In this document: piece after piece, positions 1 to 8,888 of the stretch | How the letters are laid out: every line of letters starts with the position of its first letter | Numbering within the stretch: position 1 is the first letter of the stretch | NCBI GenBank assembly: GCA_964412015.1 | Contig: CAYPMO010000004.1 | Coordinates: forward strand, 1 to 64,000 | DNA from: SZUA-318 sp964412015 | GTDB taxonomy: Bacteria; Gemmatimonadota; Gemmatimonadetes; Longimicrobiales; Gaopeijiaceae | DNA length: 64,000 bases | Direction of reading: 5' to 3' | Notes under the pieces: model-generated | What the model was told of the DNA's origin: nothing | The model's input: the letters and a program-made list of their open reading frames with translations, nothing else | Databases searched by the model: none | Translations under genes and position numbers: made by a program

Positions 1-216
1 CGCGCACCCAGAAGCAGCGGGACGGCTCGGCGCGGGATCTTGGAGTCATGGGGTACCGTCCTGGATGGGCCCGGCGCAGGCCGGGGCCGGCACGGTGTCG
101 GGCTGGTATTCTTACCGCCCCGCTGGCCAGGAGTCGATTCTGCCCGTATCCTGGTCGCCTTGAGGCGTCGGTGACGCCGGCCCGAAAAGCGCCCAGGACA
201 GAACACGGGGGACGCG
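1..216. other. leading stretch without a recognisable gene
   Basis: No frame on either strand gives a protein I can recognise. It may hold the tail of a gene that began before the window. The last bases carry the GGGGGA ribosome binding site of the next gene. Confidence 0.4.
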
Positions 217-621
217 ATGACCCAGCGACCGGCGAAGAGGAAGGCCACCCGCAAGGCCAAGCCGGTTACCCCGGAGACCATCCTCGCGCCGTATCCACCT
301 CAGGTACGCCGCATCGCGGAAGAGGTGCGCTCGATCGTGCGCCATACGTTTCCGACGGCCACGGAAACGGCGTACCCCGGCTGGAACGGCATAGGTTTCA
401 AGGACCCCCAGGCTGGATACGTCTTCGGGCTGTTCCCCCACGAGGATCACGTCCGGCTCTTCTTCGAGCGGGGGGGCGAGCTGGACGATCCCGACGGCAT
501 CTTCGCGCCGGGCGACGGGCTCAAGCAGGGACGGTACGTGGAGCTCCGCACGCTGATCGACGCCAAGCGGCCGGCGATCCGCCGGATGATCATCCGGGCG
601 GTCGTGCACCAGTCGGCCTGA
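217..621 (+). CDS. DUF1801 domain protein (YdhG-like)
   Basis: A 134-residue cytosolic protein of the DUF1801 / YdhG-like family. A lysine/arginine-rich N-terminal tail (residues 4-17) leads into the domain. The family-typical parts are a helix with PPQVRRIAEEVRSIV, a segment around ETAYPGWNGIGF, a strand that ends in GYVFGLFP, and a basic C-terminus with GRYVELRTL. Some family members are described as iron-chaperone or stress proteins, but no reaction is firmly known. The ATG follows GGGGGA at a good distance. It lies 48 bases before the next gene on the same strand and could share its transcript. Family membership is fairly sure; function is open. Confidence 0.8.
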   Translation: MTQRPAKRKATRKAKPVTPETILAPYPPQVRRIAEEVRSIVRHTFPTATETAYPGWNGIGFKDPQAGYVFGLFPHEDHVRLFFERGGELDDPDGIFAPGDGLKQGRYVELRTLIDAKRPAIRRMIIRAVVHQSA

Positions 622-669
622 ATCGCGGACCGCATTCGACTCCATTGCTCCACCGACCCGAGGACGTCC

Positions 670-1629
670 ATGAAGGCGCGCCGGGCGAACTCCCTCCTTC
701 TCACCGCGTGGTCCATCGGCGTCGCCGCGCCCTGCGTCGCGGTGCCCGGCGTCGTCGCCCCCGTCACGTCCGCGCCCGACTCCGTTCCGATCCGCATCAT
801 GACCTGGAACATCCACTTCGGCCACGAGGACCTGGCGCGCCAGGCCTCGGCGATCTGCGCCTCCGAGGCGGACGTCGTCGGCCTCCAGGAGGTGGACGTG
901 CACTGGAGCGAGCGGAGCGGATTCGCGCACCAGGCCGCCGACCTCGCCTCGGCGTGCGGCGTGGACTTCCGGTTCGGGCCGATCTACTCGCTGCCTCCTC
1001 CGGAGGACGGGGAGTCCCGCCGGGAGTTCGGCGTGGCGGTCCTCACGCGCCGTCCGATCCTCTCCTGGCGTAACCACCTCCTCACGCGTCTGTCCACGCA
1101 GGAGGAGGATGCTGCCCCCACGCCCATGCCCGGTTTCCTCCAGGTGACCGTGGACGTGGACGGGACGCCGGTCGACGTGTTCGTCACGCACCTGGACCAC
1201 CGTCCCGATCCCTCGGTGAGGACCACTCAGGTCGCGGAGATGCTCGCGATCCTCGGGGGGGCCGCGCGGCCCACGATCCTGATGGGCGACCTGAACGCGC
1301 CGCCCGACCGGAAGGAGCTGGCCCCGCTGTTCGAGCGGCTGGACGATGTGTGGAGCGCGTCGTCGGGTCCGGGGTCCACCTACCCGGGCGATGCCCCGGT
1401 GCGGCGCATCGACTACGTCTTCACCGCAGGGCCGCTGCGCGCGAGCGCGGCCCGGGTGCTCGAGACGGACGCCTCGGACCACCGCCCGGTCGTCGCGGAG
1501 CTCGTGCTGCGTGTCGCTGCTGCCGCACCCGGATGGTCGCGTCGGTCCCCAACCACGGAGCTCCAGCCGCCGTCGGCCGGAAAGACCCGCTACGGGCCGC
1601 AGTCGCTCATTCCGCCCGCACCGCCATGA
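670..1629 (+). CDS. endonuclease/exonuclease/phosphatase family protein, exported
   Basis: A 319-residue protein with a hydrophobic N-terminal export signal (about residues 8-35), then the EEP fold of DNase I-like metal-dependent phosphodiesterases. Landmarks are TWNIHFG (metal-side Asn), GLQEVD (metal Glu), VFVTHLDH, the GDLNAP motif and the C-terminal SDHRPV with the catalytic His. The substrate could be a nucleic acid, a phospholipid or an inositol phosphate; the sequence does not decide. Export suggests a periplasmic or secreted phosphodiesterase. ATG follows GAGGA. The last 23 bases overlap the end of the convergent permease gene, so the C-terminal tail after about residue 280 is poorly conserved in appearance. 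Confidence 0.85.
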   Translation: MKARRANSLLLTAWSIGVAAPCVAVPGVVAPVTSAPDSVPIRIMTWNIHFGHEDLARQASAICASEADVVGLQEVDVHWSERSGFAHQAADLASACGVDFRFGPIYSLPPPEDGESRREFGVAVLTRRPILSWRNHLLTRLSTQEEDAAPTPMPGFLQVTVDVDGTPVDVFVTHLDHRPDPSVRTTQVAEMLAILGGAARPTILMGDLNAPPDRKELAPLFERLDDVWSASSGPGSTYPGDAPVRRIDYVFTAGPLRASAARVLETDASDHRPVVAELVLRVAAAAPGWSRRSPTTELQPPSAGKTRYGPQSLIPPAPP

Positions 1630-4273
1630 CCGGGTCCACGTTCAAGGCCCGCCGCGCGGGAAGCCAGCACGACATGAGGGCCGTCACCATGAGCAGGCCG
1701 GCCGCTCCCAGATAGGCCGCGGGGTCCGATGCCCGCACCTGGAACAGAAGGCTCGCCATGACGCGGGACAGCGCGAGCGCCCCCGCGAGCCCCACGACGA
1801 TCCCCACCGCGGCCGGGCGCATCGCGCGCAGCACGATGCGCCGGAGCACGTCGGCGTGGCCGGCGCCGAGCGCGACCCTCACCCCGATCTCGGACGTCTG
1901 CCCCGCGACCGTGTAAGCTTGCACGCCGTAGACGCCGGCCATGGCGAGCAGGAGCGCGATGGCGGCGAAGAGTCCCACCAGCGCCACGATGAAGCGGCGG
2001 CCCGCCATGGAGCGCCCGATCAGGTTCTCCAGGGTCGTGACTTCGGAGAGCGGAAGCGCGGGGTCCAGCTCGGCGAGGACGGTCCGCAGAGCGGGCACGA
2101 CCGCGGTGGGCTCCCCCGAGGTGTGGAACAGGAACGACGGGCTCCAGCCCGCTCCGTAGTAAGGCAGGTACACGGCCAGCGTGGGATCCGAGTCCAGTCC
2201 TCGCTCCCGCATGTCGCCCACGACGCCCACGACCTCGCCCGGCCGATCCTCCTGGCCGGCCCAGAGGAGGGCGGTCCTGCCGATGGGGTCCTCTCCGGGC
2301 CACAGCAGCTCCGCGAGCCGCTCGCTCATCACGATCCTCCAGGGAGCGCGCTCCCCCGGGACGAGCTCGTCCGTCTCGTCGAAGAGCCGTCCTCTGCGAA
2401 GGGGCAGTCCCATGGCCGCGAAGTATCCCGGCGTCACGAGGCGCCAGGTCGCCCAGGGGATCCCACCCTCGGGCTGCGGATCGTCCGGGTGGACGATGCC
2501 GAGCCCCGTGCTTCCGCCGGCGATGGGCCGGCCGGAAACCGCGGCGGCCTCGCGGATCTGGGGAATGCCCCGCGCCGCGTCCATGAACTGGCGCAGGAAC
2601 GTCTCGGTCTCCTCGGATCCGTACGACGGAGGCAGGCTCACGGAGGCCACCAGACGGTTCTCGGCCTGGAACCCCGCGTCCACATCCAGGAGCTCGGTGA
2701 AGCTCCGGATGAGGAGCCCGGCCCCCACGAGCAGCATGAGGGACAGCGCCACCTCGGCGGAGACCAGCGCGCTCCGGAGGCGCCTCGACTTTCGACTCCC
2801 GGCCACTCCAGCCCCTCCACTCCGCAGCGTATGCGCTGCCTGCGTGACCCACGCCTGCATCGCAGGCACGAGTCCGGTCACGGTGCCGGTGAGAACGCCG
2901 GCGCCGAGCGTGAAGGCCAGGACCCAGCCGTTGATCTCGACGTCGGCCAGGCGCGGGATGTCACCCGGATCGAGGGCACGAAGAGCCCGAAGGCCGCTCG
3001 CGGCCAGGGCGATCCCCAGCCCGGCGCCGAGCAGCGAGAGGAAGACCGATTCGGTGAGTCCCTGCCGGAGCAGGCGTCCACGGCTCGCCCCGACGGCGGC
3101 GCGGATCGCCGTCTCGCGGCTGCGTCCGGTGGCCTGGGCCAGCAGCAGGTTGGCCAGGTTCGCGCAGGCGATGAGGAGCAGGAAGCCCACCGCTCCCAGC
3201 AGGATCCAGAGGGCGCGGCGCGTGCTCGAGTCCGTGAGCCAGGTCCCGGAGCCCTCCAACCGGATCCCCATGCCCGCGTCGGCCTCGGGGTAGGCTTGGG
3301 CCAGGGTGGACGCGATTCGTTCCAGGTCGGCGAGACCGGCCTCGAGGGTCACCCCGGGCTTCAGCCGACCCACCACGGGCAACTCGAAGCTCGCGCGGGC
3401 GTCTTCGGGGCTCCGCACGAGCGGGAGGTACACGTCGCCGTAGTCCAGCCACGGGGTGCCGGAAGGGAGCACGCCGATCACCGAGTAAGGCTCCCCGTCC
3501 AGGGTGAGCGTCGTGCCGAGGATGTCGGGATCCCGACCGAAGCGCCCCTGCCAGAAGTCGTGGCTCAGGAGCACGACGCGCGATTCGCTGCCCAGGTCGT
3601 CTTCCTCATCGAGGAAGTCACGCCCCAGGATGGGCGGCGTGCCCAGCACGTGGCCGAAGAACCCCGACGTCACCCTTCCCGCCGAGAGGCGCTCCGGATA
3701 CTCGAACCCGGTGAGGTTGGCGGACGTGAACCGATAGGCGCCGAGGTTCTCGAATGCCTCGTTCTGATCGCGGAGGTCCCAGAAGTTCGCCGGGGTGACC
3801 GACGTCTGGCTCCATCCCCGGTCGAGCCGCGTCTCCCACACCTGGACGAGTCGTTCGGGCTCCGGGAACGGGAGCGGCTGGAGCAGCACCCCGTACACGA
3901 CGCTGAAGATGCCCGTGTTGGCCCCGATCCCCAGGGCCAGCATCGCCAGCGCGATCGCGCTGAAGGCCGGCCGCTTCCAGAGCTGTCGGATCGTGTACCG
4001 GATATCCTGCCGTATTTCATCCACGAACCGGGCCCTCCTCTCCCTCTTCATCCCTCCCCTCCTGAGCGCCATCGCCTCCAGCCTGGCGCGCTCGACGTCG
4101 CCGAAGCGCTCCAGGGCCCGGCGTCGCGCTTCCTCGTGGCTCATGCCCCCGGCCTCGAAGTCACGGGTCCGCATCTCCAGGTGGAACGCCATTTCGTCCT
4201 CCACCTCCCGCTCGAGACCGCTCCGCGAGAAGCGGGACCGGATCCGCAGCCAGCGATCCAGGGGGGAAGCCAC
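1607..4273 (-). CDS. ADOP-type ABC transporter permease (MacB/FtsX family)
   Basis: An 888-residue membrane protein of the acidobacterial-duplicated-orphan-permease type. The N-terminus carries the helical segment usual for these proteins (DEMAFHLEMRTRDFE, HEEARRRALERFGD). A first transmembrane helix with ALAMLALGIGANTGIFSVVYG follows, then a MacB periplasmic domain, an FtsX core near residues 350-480, a second MacB domain and a C-terminal FtsX core. No ATPase is encoded beside it, as is usual for these orphans. I chose the GTG at 4273 because it lies just behind the PadR stop; an upstream in-frame start would overlap PadR. The substrate is unknown; the family is linked to export of peptides or small toxic compounds. 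Confidence 0.85.
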   Translation of the reverse strand: MASPLDRWLRIRSRFSRSGLEREVEDEMAFHLEMRTRDFEAGGMSHEEARRRALERFGDVERARLEAMALRRGGMKRERRARFVDEIRQDIRYTIRQLWKRPAFSAIALAMLALGIGANTGIFSVVYGVLLQPLPFPEPERLVQVWETRLDRGWSQTSVTPANFWDLRDQNEAFENLGAYRFTSANLTGFEYPERLSAGRVTSGFFGHVLGTPPILGRDFLDEEDDLGSESRVVLLSHDFWQGRFGRDPDILGTTLTLDGEPYSVIGVLPSGTPWLDYGDVYLPLVRSPEDARASFELPVVGRLKPGVTLEAGLADLERIASTLAQAYPEADAGMGIRLEGSGTWLTDSSTRRALWILLGAVGFLLLIACANLANLLLAQATGRSRETAIRAAVGASRGRLLRQGLTESVFLSLLGAGLGIALAASGLRALRALDPGDIPRLADVEINGWVLAFTLGAGVLTGTVTGLVPAMQAWVTQAAHTLRSGGAGVAGSRKSRRLRSALVSAEVALSLMLLVGAGLLIRSFTELLDVDAGFQAENRLVASVSLPPSYGSEETETFLRQFMDAARGIPQIREAAAVSGRPIAGGSTGLGIVHPDDPQPEGGIPWATWRLVTPGYFAAMGLPLRRGRLFDETDELVPGERAPWRIVMSERLAELLWPGEDPIGRTALLWAGQEDRPGEVVGVVGDMRERGLDSDPTLAVYLPYYGAGWSPSFLFHTSGEPTAVVPALRTVLAELDPALPLSEVTTLENLIGRSMAGRRFIVALVGLFAAIALLLAMAGVYGVQAYTVAGQTSEIGVRVALGAGHADVLRRIVLRAMRPAAVGIVVGLAGALALSRVMASLLFQVRASDPAAYLGAAGLLMVTALMSCWLPARRALNVDPVMAVRAE

Positions 4274-4283
4274 GTCGGCGTCC

Positions 4284-4622
4284 TCAGCCGGCGCCTTCCG
4301 CGAGCACGAGCGACACCGCCCGTACAAGGCGATTCCACGCCGAGGCCTGCTCGCGGAGCCGCTCCCTCCCCATGTCGGTGAGGGAGTAATAGCGGGCCCG
4401 CCGGTTCGAGTCGGAGAGTCCCCACTCCGAGCGGATCCACCCTCGGTCCTCCATGCGGTAGAGCGCGGGGTAGAGGGATCCCTCCTCGATGCTCAGGAGG
4501 TCGAGGCTGGACTCCTCGAGCCACCGAGCCACGCCGTACCCGTGTCGGGGGCCGTCGCTGAGGGCCCTGAGGACGAGAAGGTCCAGAGTGCCCTTCAGGA
4601 GGTCGGCTCTGGAGTCGGACAT
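4284..4622 (-). CDS. PadR family transcriptional regulator
   Basis: A 112-residue winged-helix regulator. The N-terminus LLKGTLDLLVLRALSDGPRHGYGVARWL is the classic PadR helix-turn-helix entry, and EGSLYPALYRMEDRGWI is the recognition and wing region. It is the short PadR subtype with almost no C-terminal effector domain. It lies directly ahead of the orphan permease on the same strand with about ten bases between, so both are probably one transcript. The palindrome at 4661-4679 just upstream is the likely autoregulatory operator. PadR repressors usually release DNA on contact with a small molecule; the ligand here cannot be read. Confidence 0.92.
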   Translation of the reverse strand: MSDSRADLLKGTLDLLVLRALSDGPRHGYGVARWLEESSLDLLSIEEGSLYPALYRMEDRGWIRSEWGLSDSNRRARYYSLTDMGRERLREQASAWNRLVRAVSLVLAEGAG

Positions 4623-4660
4623 TGGGTCCCCCCCGCTGCGGGAGCCGGTCTTCTGGCCGC

Positions 4661-4679
4661 TCCCTAGATGTTCTAGGGA
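4661..4679. promoter_or_regulatory. perfect palindrome, likely PadR operator
   Basis: TCCCTAGATGTTCTAGGGA has two perfect 8-base arms and a 3-base spacer. It lies 38 bases upstream of the padR start, where an autoregulatory operator would be expected. The A/T-rich bases just behind it (CTAAAT read on the minus strand) could form the -10 region. Confidence 0.65.
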
Positions 4680-4739
4680 TTTAGACGCAGGTAATCCCGG
4701 GGGGGTTGCAGGAGGTCGGGTCGGGGCCTCGTCTCGGGG

Positions 4740-4760
4740 CCCCGGCGCGGGGGGCCGGGG
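4740..4760 (-). terminator. GC hairpin behind the 57-residue gene
   Basis: Seven-base arms CCCCGGC / GCCGGGG with a 7-base loop, 19 bases past the stop of the small minus-strand gene. There is no U tract, so a terminator role is likely but not certain. Confidence 0.4.
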
Positions 4761-4778
4761 CGGCGACCGATCGGCGCG

Positions 4779-4952
4779 TCAGTCCTTCCGGATCTTGCTC
4801 CGCACCACGTCGAAATGGACACCCCTCATGCGCTTCACGCCTTCGGGGGTCTCCTTGTAGACGGTCTTCAGACGCTTCCCGCCCGGTTCCTTGTCGGTCC
4901 AGAAATACGGCGACGGACTTCCATCCGGCCGGGAAATGGCGATGCGGGCCAT
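4779..4952 (-). CDS. small conserved-looking protein, 57 residues
   Basis: A 57-residue basic protein that starts MARIAISRPDG and contains SPYFWTDKEPGGKRLKTVY, then a TPEGVKRMRGVHFD segment. The start is supported by a GGGGGG ribosome binding site and by a TATACA box about 60 bases upstream. It has no signal peptide and no membrane segment. I do not recognise a named family. The compact order of short strands and charged turns suggests a small folded cytosolic protein, possibly nucleic-acid-binding, but that is a guess. It has its own promoter and a hairpin downstream, so it is probably a single-gene unit. Confidence 0.6.
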   Translation of the reverse strand: MARIAISRPDGSPSPYFWTDKEPGGKRLKTVYKETPEGVKRMRGVHFDVVRSKIRKD

Positions 4953-5010
4953 GTGGTGCCCCCCGGTGAGAGGTTGGGATCGGAGGGCGCCAGGCCTTCG
5001 GTCCGTAGGA

Positions 5011-5016
5011 TGTATA
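5011..5016 (-). promoter_or_regulatory. possible -10 box for the 57-residue gene
   Basis: TATACA on the minus strand, in a locally A/T-rich patch (AAAAGATATACAT) that stands out in this GC-rich DNA. No clear -35 element is visible. It leaves a leader of about 50 bases. Confidence 0.3.
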
Positions 5017-5022
5017 TCTTTT

Positions 5023-6348
5023 CTACCCCTCCGGTCTTCCCCGGATCCCGCCCACGGATCCCCGGCCCCGTGAGCGACTTCGGGCCCCGACCAGCAGCGC
5101 CGCGGCCACCGCACGCTGCAGGGGCCCGAGGTCGGGGTAGAGGCCCCGCTCGTCCACACCCCGGTTCTGGCGGTTCGCGAGCAGGACGACGCCCAGTCCT
5201 TCCGACGGCACACCCAGAACCCATGCCCCGGTGAACCCGGTGTGGGCGAAACTGCCCGGCGGCGCGTAGTCCGGCGCCTGCCACCCGAGGGCCTGCCCCG
5301 GTCCGACCGGCGTCAGGAACGCGTCGACGGTCTCGGCCCGGAGGACCCGGCGCCCTTCCCACTCCCCTTGGTTCAGGAGAAGCCGAAGCAGCACCGAGAG
5401 CTCGCGCGCCGTCGAGAACAGTCCCGCATGGCCCGCTACGCCTTCCCAAGCGTGCCAGGCGTTCCCGTCGTTCACCTCGCCCTCGAGCGTGTAGCGACGC
5501 CAGCCGTCCCATGCGTTCGGATCCCCGGGGATGTCGTAGCCGAACGCGGAGTCGTGGACCATGCGGTGCTCGTAGGGGTTCCCGTGTGACTTGGCCGCGA
5601 AGGGGCCGCGCGGCCCGCCTGTCGCCGCGCCCGGCCGATCCGAGACACGGCGGCGGAATCCCGTGCGGTCGAGCTCCAGGGGCCCGTACAGTTCGTCACG
5701 GAGGAACTCGTCGAGTGGCTGATACGCGATCCGCTCCACCACCCGTCCGAGCACCATGAACCCCAGATCCGAGTAGTGGCGCTCCTCGCCCACCGGCCAC
5801 TTCAGCGGGAGATCGCGAACATACGCGTACGCCGCGTCCGGATCCGAAGCATGGTAGTAGGTGGGCACCCACTCCTCGAGGCCGGCCCGGTGCGTGAGGA
5901 GGTGCCGGATCGTGATCGCGTCCCTGCCGCCTCCGCGGAAGTCCGGAAGGTAGACGTGCACCGGCGCGTCCATGTCCAGCGCGCCGCGGTCCGCCAGAAG
6001 CATGAGGGCGTAGGTCGTCGCCATGACCTTCGTCACCGATGCGAGATCGAAGGCCGTCTCCAGCGTCATGGGCACGGGCCCGGCGAGACGCCGTAACGCG
6101 CGAGGACGCGACTCCCCGGCGGCGGACGCCCCGTATTCGCCCAAATCATACTCGAACAGCTTCGCCCAACCGTACGCCCTCTCCAGCACGATGGCCCCGT
6201 CCTGAACGACCACCAGGACTGCTCCCGGGATGCGGCCCGCATCGACCCAGGACGCCACGATGGAGTCGGCGGCGGCCGCGGGAGGCGGCGGAGCCGAGCC
6301 GCCGGAGAAGAGCGCCAGCGCGGCCTGGATCAACAGGATGTCGATCAT
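5023..6348 (-). CDS. exported serine hydrolase, beta-lactamase/class C PBP-like
   Basis: A 441-residue protein with an N-terminal signal segment (MIDILLIQAALALFSGG) and a serine beta-lactamase fold. Ser104 and Lys107 form the S-x-x-K motif in ASVTK, Tyr192 stands in HYSDLGF (the Y-x-N equivalent, with Asp instead of Asn) and AHTGFTG is the K-T-G-like motif with His. This pattern belongs to the class C/esterase-like serine hydrolases that act on peptidoglycan peptides, D-amino-acid peptides or esters in the periplasm. The C-terminus ends in an arginine-rich tail. I chose the ATG at 6348 because the signal sequence begins there. It is divergent from the acylase gene. Substrate unknown. Confidence 0.85.
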   Translation of the reverse strand: MIDILLIQAALALFSGGSAPPPPAAAADSIVASWVDAGRIPGAVLVVVQDGAIVLERAYGWAKLFEYDLGEYGASAAGESRPRALRRLAGPVPMTLETAFDLASVTKVMATTYALMLLADRGALDMDAPVHVYLPDFRGGGRDAITIRHLLTHRAGLEEWVPTYYHASDPDAAYAYVRDLPLKWPVGEERHYSDLGFMVLGRVVERIAYQPLDEFLRDELYGPLELDRTGFRRRVSDRPGAATGGPRGPFAAKSHGNPYEHRMVHDSAFGYDIPGDPNAWDGWRRYTLEGEVNDGNAWHAWEGVAGHAGLFSTARELSVLLRLLLNQGEWEGRRVLRAETVDAFLTPVGPGQALGWQAPDYAPPGSFAHTGFTGAWVLGVPSEGLGVVLLANRQNRGVDERGLYPDLGPLQRAVAAALLVGARSRSRGRGSVGGIRGRPEG

Positions 6349-6539
6349 GGGCACCGTCCTCTTGCGGGTTCTCCTGCGCTCGCCGAAGCTAGCGAAGCAC
6401 CGTGTCCACGCCCAAGGCCGACTCACGGCCGTTCCCACGGACCGTGGTTCGGGTCGCCTGGCCCGATGTCCCCGGCAGGGGTACAATCCGTGCTGACCCT
6501 GCCCCTTGTGTCTCCAACTTCCGAGCGAAGTCGCCGATC

Positions 6540-8771
6540 ATGAAGAAGCTTCTCATTGCCCTCGCGCTGGCTGCAGCCGCGTGTGCCCGGGAGCCCGCGA
6601 GCCCCGAGGTCGCGCGTTGGGAGAGCCGGGCCGCGAACGTGACGATCATCCGGGACGACTGGGGCATCGCCCATATCCACGGCCCCACCGACGCCGACGC
6701 CGTGTTCGGGATGGCCTATGCCCAGGCCGAAGACGACTTCAACCGCGTCGAGACGAACTTCCTCAACTCCCAGGGACGCCTCGCGGAGGCCCAGGGTGAG
6801 GATGCGATCTGGCGGGACCTCCGCATGCGGATGTTCATCGATCCCGAGGAGATGAAAGCCCAGTACGCGGCCGCCCCGGACTGGCTGAAGGCGCTCATGG
6901 ACGGATGGGCGGACGGTCTGAACTACTACCTGCACACGCATCCCGAGGTGAAGCCGAGGGTCCTCCCCCGGTTCGAGCCGTGGATGGCTCTCACGTTCAG
7001 CGAGGGAAGCATCGGCGGCGACATCGAGCGCGTGAACCTCCGCGAGCTCGAGGCGTTCTACGGAAGCCAGGAAAGGACACGGCTCGCCACGGACGCCGCG
7101 CCAGGCACGACGGCGGCGCTGCCCGCCCACGTCGCACGAGCGACCGACGATTTCGATCGGGCCACGGAGCCGGCCGGCTCCAACGGCATCGCGATCGCTC
7201 CGTCGAACACGACGGCCGGTCGCGCGCTCCTGCTCATCAACCCGCACACCTCGTTCTTCTTCCGCGACGAGCTCCAGGTGAGCAGCGACGAGGGGCTGAA
7301 CGCCTACGGCGCGGTCACCTGGGGGCAGCCCTTCGTCTACCAGGGGTTCAACGACCGCATCGGCTGGATGCACACGTCGAGCAGCGTGGACAACATCGAC
7401 GAGTACGCCGAGGTCGTGATCAGGAAGGACGACGGCACGCTCGTCTACCGTCACGGGAACGAGGAGCTGCCGGTGGTCACCAAGCAGGTCACGATCGCCT
7501 ACAAGACGGACACCGGCATGGCCCAGCGCGAGTTCACCGTGTACCGCACGGAGCACGGGCCGATCGTGCGCGAGGAGGACGGTCACTGGATCAGCATCGC
7601 GCTCATGGAGGAGCCGCTGAAGGCGCTCACCCAGTCGTTCTCACGCACGAAGGCGCGCAACCTCGAGGAATTCCGTCAGTCCATGGAGCTGCACACGAAC
7701 TCGTCCAACAACACGCTCTATGCCGACGCGGACGGCAACATCGCGTACTTCCACGCGAACTTCGTGCCGGTGCGGGATACCGGCTTCGACTGGAGCGAGC
7801 CGGTGCCCGGCAGCGACACCACCACCGATTGGCGTGGCGTCCACTCGCTGGACGAGAGCCCGAACGTGATCAATCCGCCGAACGGGTGGGTCTACAACAC
7901 CAACAACTGGCCGTATTCGGCAGCCGGGCCCTACAGTCCGAACCGGGGTGAGTACCCGCCGTACATGGACGCAGGCGGCGAGAACGCGCGCGGCATTCAT
8001 GCCATCGAGGTCCTGGAGGGAAAGACCGACTTCACGATGGAGTCGCTCCGCGAGGCCGCGTACGACAGCTGGCTGCCCGGCTTCGTCGACCTCATCCCCG
8101 CGGTGCTCCGCGCCTACGACGGCCTCCCCGCATCCGACGCGCGCAAGGCGGAGCTGGCGGAGCAGATCGGGGCGCTCCGCGACTGGGATCTCCGTTGGGG
8201 CGTGGAGTCCGTGCCGACCTCGCTCGCGGTGTTCTGGGGCGACGAGCTCATGCGCGCGGCGCGCGACGGTGCCCAGGCGGCGGGGCTTTCCGTGCTCGAG
8301 TACGCCACGAAGCGCGCCCCGGCGGACCTGCTCCTCGACGCCCTGACGGCGGCGTCGAACAAGCTCGAGACGGATTTCGGCTCGTGGCGGACGCCGTGGG
8401 GCGAGATCAACCGTTTCCAGCGCCTGACCGGCGACATCGTCCAGGAGTTCGATGACGAGGAACCGAGCACTCCCGTGGGCTTCACGTCCTCACGGTGGGG
8501 CTCGCTCGCCTCGTTCGGCGCGCGCGCCTACGAGGGCACCAAGAGGTGGTACGGCACCAGCGGCAACAGCTTCGTCGCCGTGGTGGAGTTCGGCGACAGC
8601 GTGCGGGCCGTGGCGGTGACCGCCGGCGGCGTGAGCGGCGACCCGGACTCGCCGCACTTCAAGGACCAGGCCGAGCGCTATGCGACCGGCGACCTGCGCC
8701 CGGTCTACTTCTATCGCAACCAGCTCGAAGGCCATATCGAGCGCGAGTACAGACCAGGCGACCGCCGGTAG
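6540..8771 (+). CDS. penicillin acylase family protein (Ntn hydrolase)
   Basis: A 743-residue acylase precursor. A signal with a possible lipobox (LALAAAAC, Cys15) precedes the alpha part. The sequence RDDWGIAHIHGPTDADAVFGMAYAQAEDD is the typical family N-terminus. The autocatalytic cleavage site is GSNG with Ser214, which becomes the N-terminal nucleophile of the beta chain. GWMHTSS and NPHTSFFF carry other family features. Such enzymes hydrolyse amide bonds in beta-lactams, acyl-homoserine lactones or N-acyl peptides in the periplasm; the substrate cannot be told. ATG at 6540 was chosen because the signal peptide starts there. A stem-loop follows at 8797-8823. Confidence 0.9.
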   Translation: MKKLLIALALAAAACAREPASPEVARWESRAANVTIIRDDWGIAHIHGPTDADAVFGMAYAQAEDDFNRVETNFLNSQGRLAEAQGEDAIWRDLRMRMFIDPEEMKAQYAAAPDWLKALMDGWADGLNYYLHTHPEVKPRVLPRFEPWMALTFSEGSIGGDIERVNLRELEAFYGSQERTRLATDAAPGTTAALPAHVARATDDFDRATEPAGSNGIAIAPSNTTAGRALLLINPHTSFFFRDELQVSSDEGLNAYGAVTWGQPFVYQGFNDRIGWMHTSSSVDNIDEYAEVVIRKDDGTLVYRHGNEELPVVTKQVTIAYKTDTGMAQREFTVYRTEHGPIVREEDGHWISIALMEEPLKALTQSFSRTKARNLEEFRQSMELHTNSSNNTLYADADGNIAYFHANFVPVRDTGFDWSEPVPGSDTTTDWRGVHSLDESPNVINPPNGWVYNTNNWPYSAAGPYSPNRGEYPPYMDAGGENARGIHAIEVLEGKTDFTMESLREAAYDSWLPGFVDLIPAVLRAYDGLPASDARKAELAEQIGALRDWDLRWGVESVPTSLAVFWGDELMRAARDGAQAAGLSVLEYATKRAPADLLLDALTAASNKLETDFGSWRTPWGEINRFQRLTGDIVQEFDDEEPSTPVGFTSSRWGSLASFGARAYEGTKRWYGTSGNSFVAVVEFGDSVRAVAVTAGGVSGDPDSPHFKDQAERYATGDLRPVYFYRNQLEGHIEREYRPGDRR

Positions 8772-8796
8772 CCACCCGCGGGAGCTCCCCGCGACC

Positions 8797-8823
8797 TCAC
8801 CCCCTCACGCGCCGAGGGGGTGA
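8797..8823 (+). terminator. stem-loop after the acylase gene
   Basis: Perfect 10-base arms TCACCCCCTC / GAGGGGGTGA with a 7-base loop, 25 bases past the acylase stop and ahead of argG. No U run follows. Confidence 0.55.
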
Positions 8824-8888
8824 CGTGGCGTTGGTCCGTATGTTTATTCAAGAAGCCTGCCCGCCACATGCACTCTCCGGAGCGATCG

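Noticed and set aside
112..1482. 456-residue minus-strand frame over the DUF1801 and EEP genes
   Set aside because: Both genes it covers have clear family motifs on the plus strand; the minus frame has none.
1346..4381. Very long open frame on the plus strand opposite the permease gene
   Set aside because: It is the antisense shadow of a clear permease gene; it is made of Arg/Pro/Gly-rich text typical of GC-rich antisense frames and has no family motif. The same applies to other long antisense frames, for example 18778-21867 and 49250-52786 on the minus strand.
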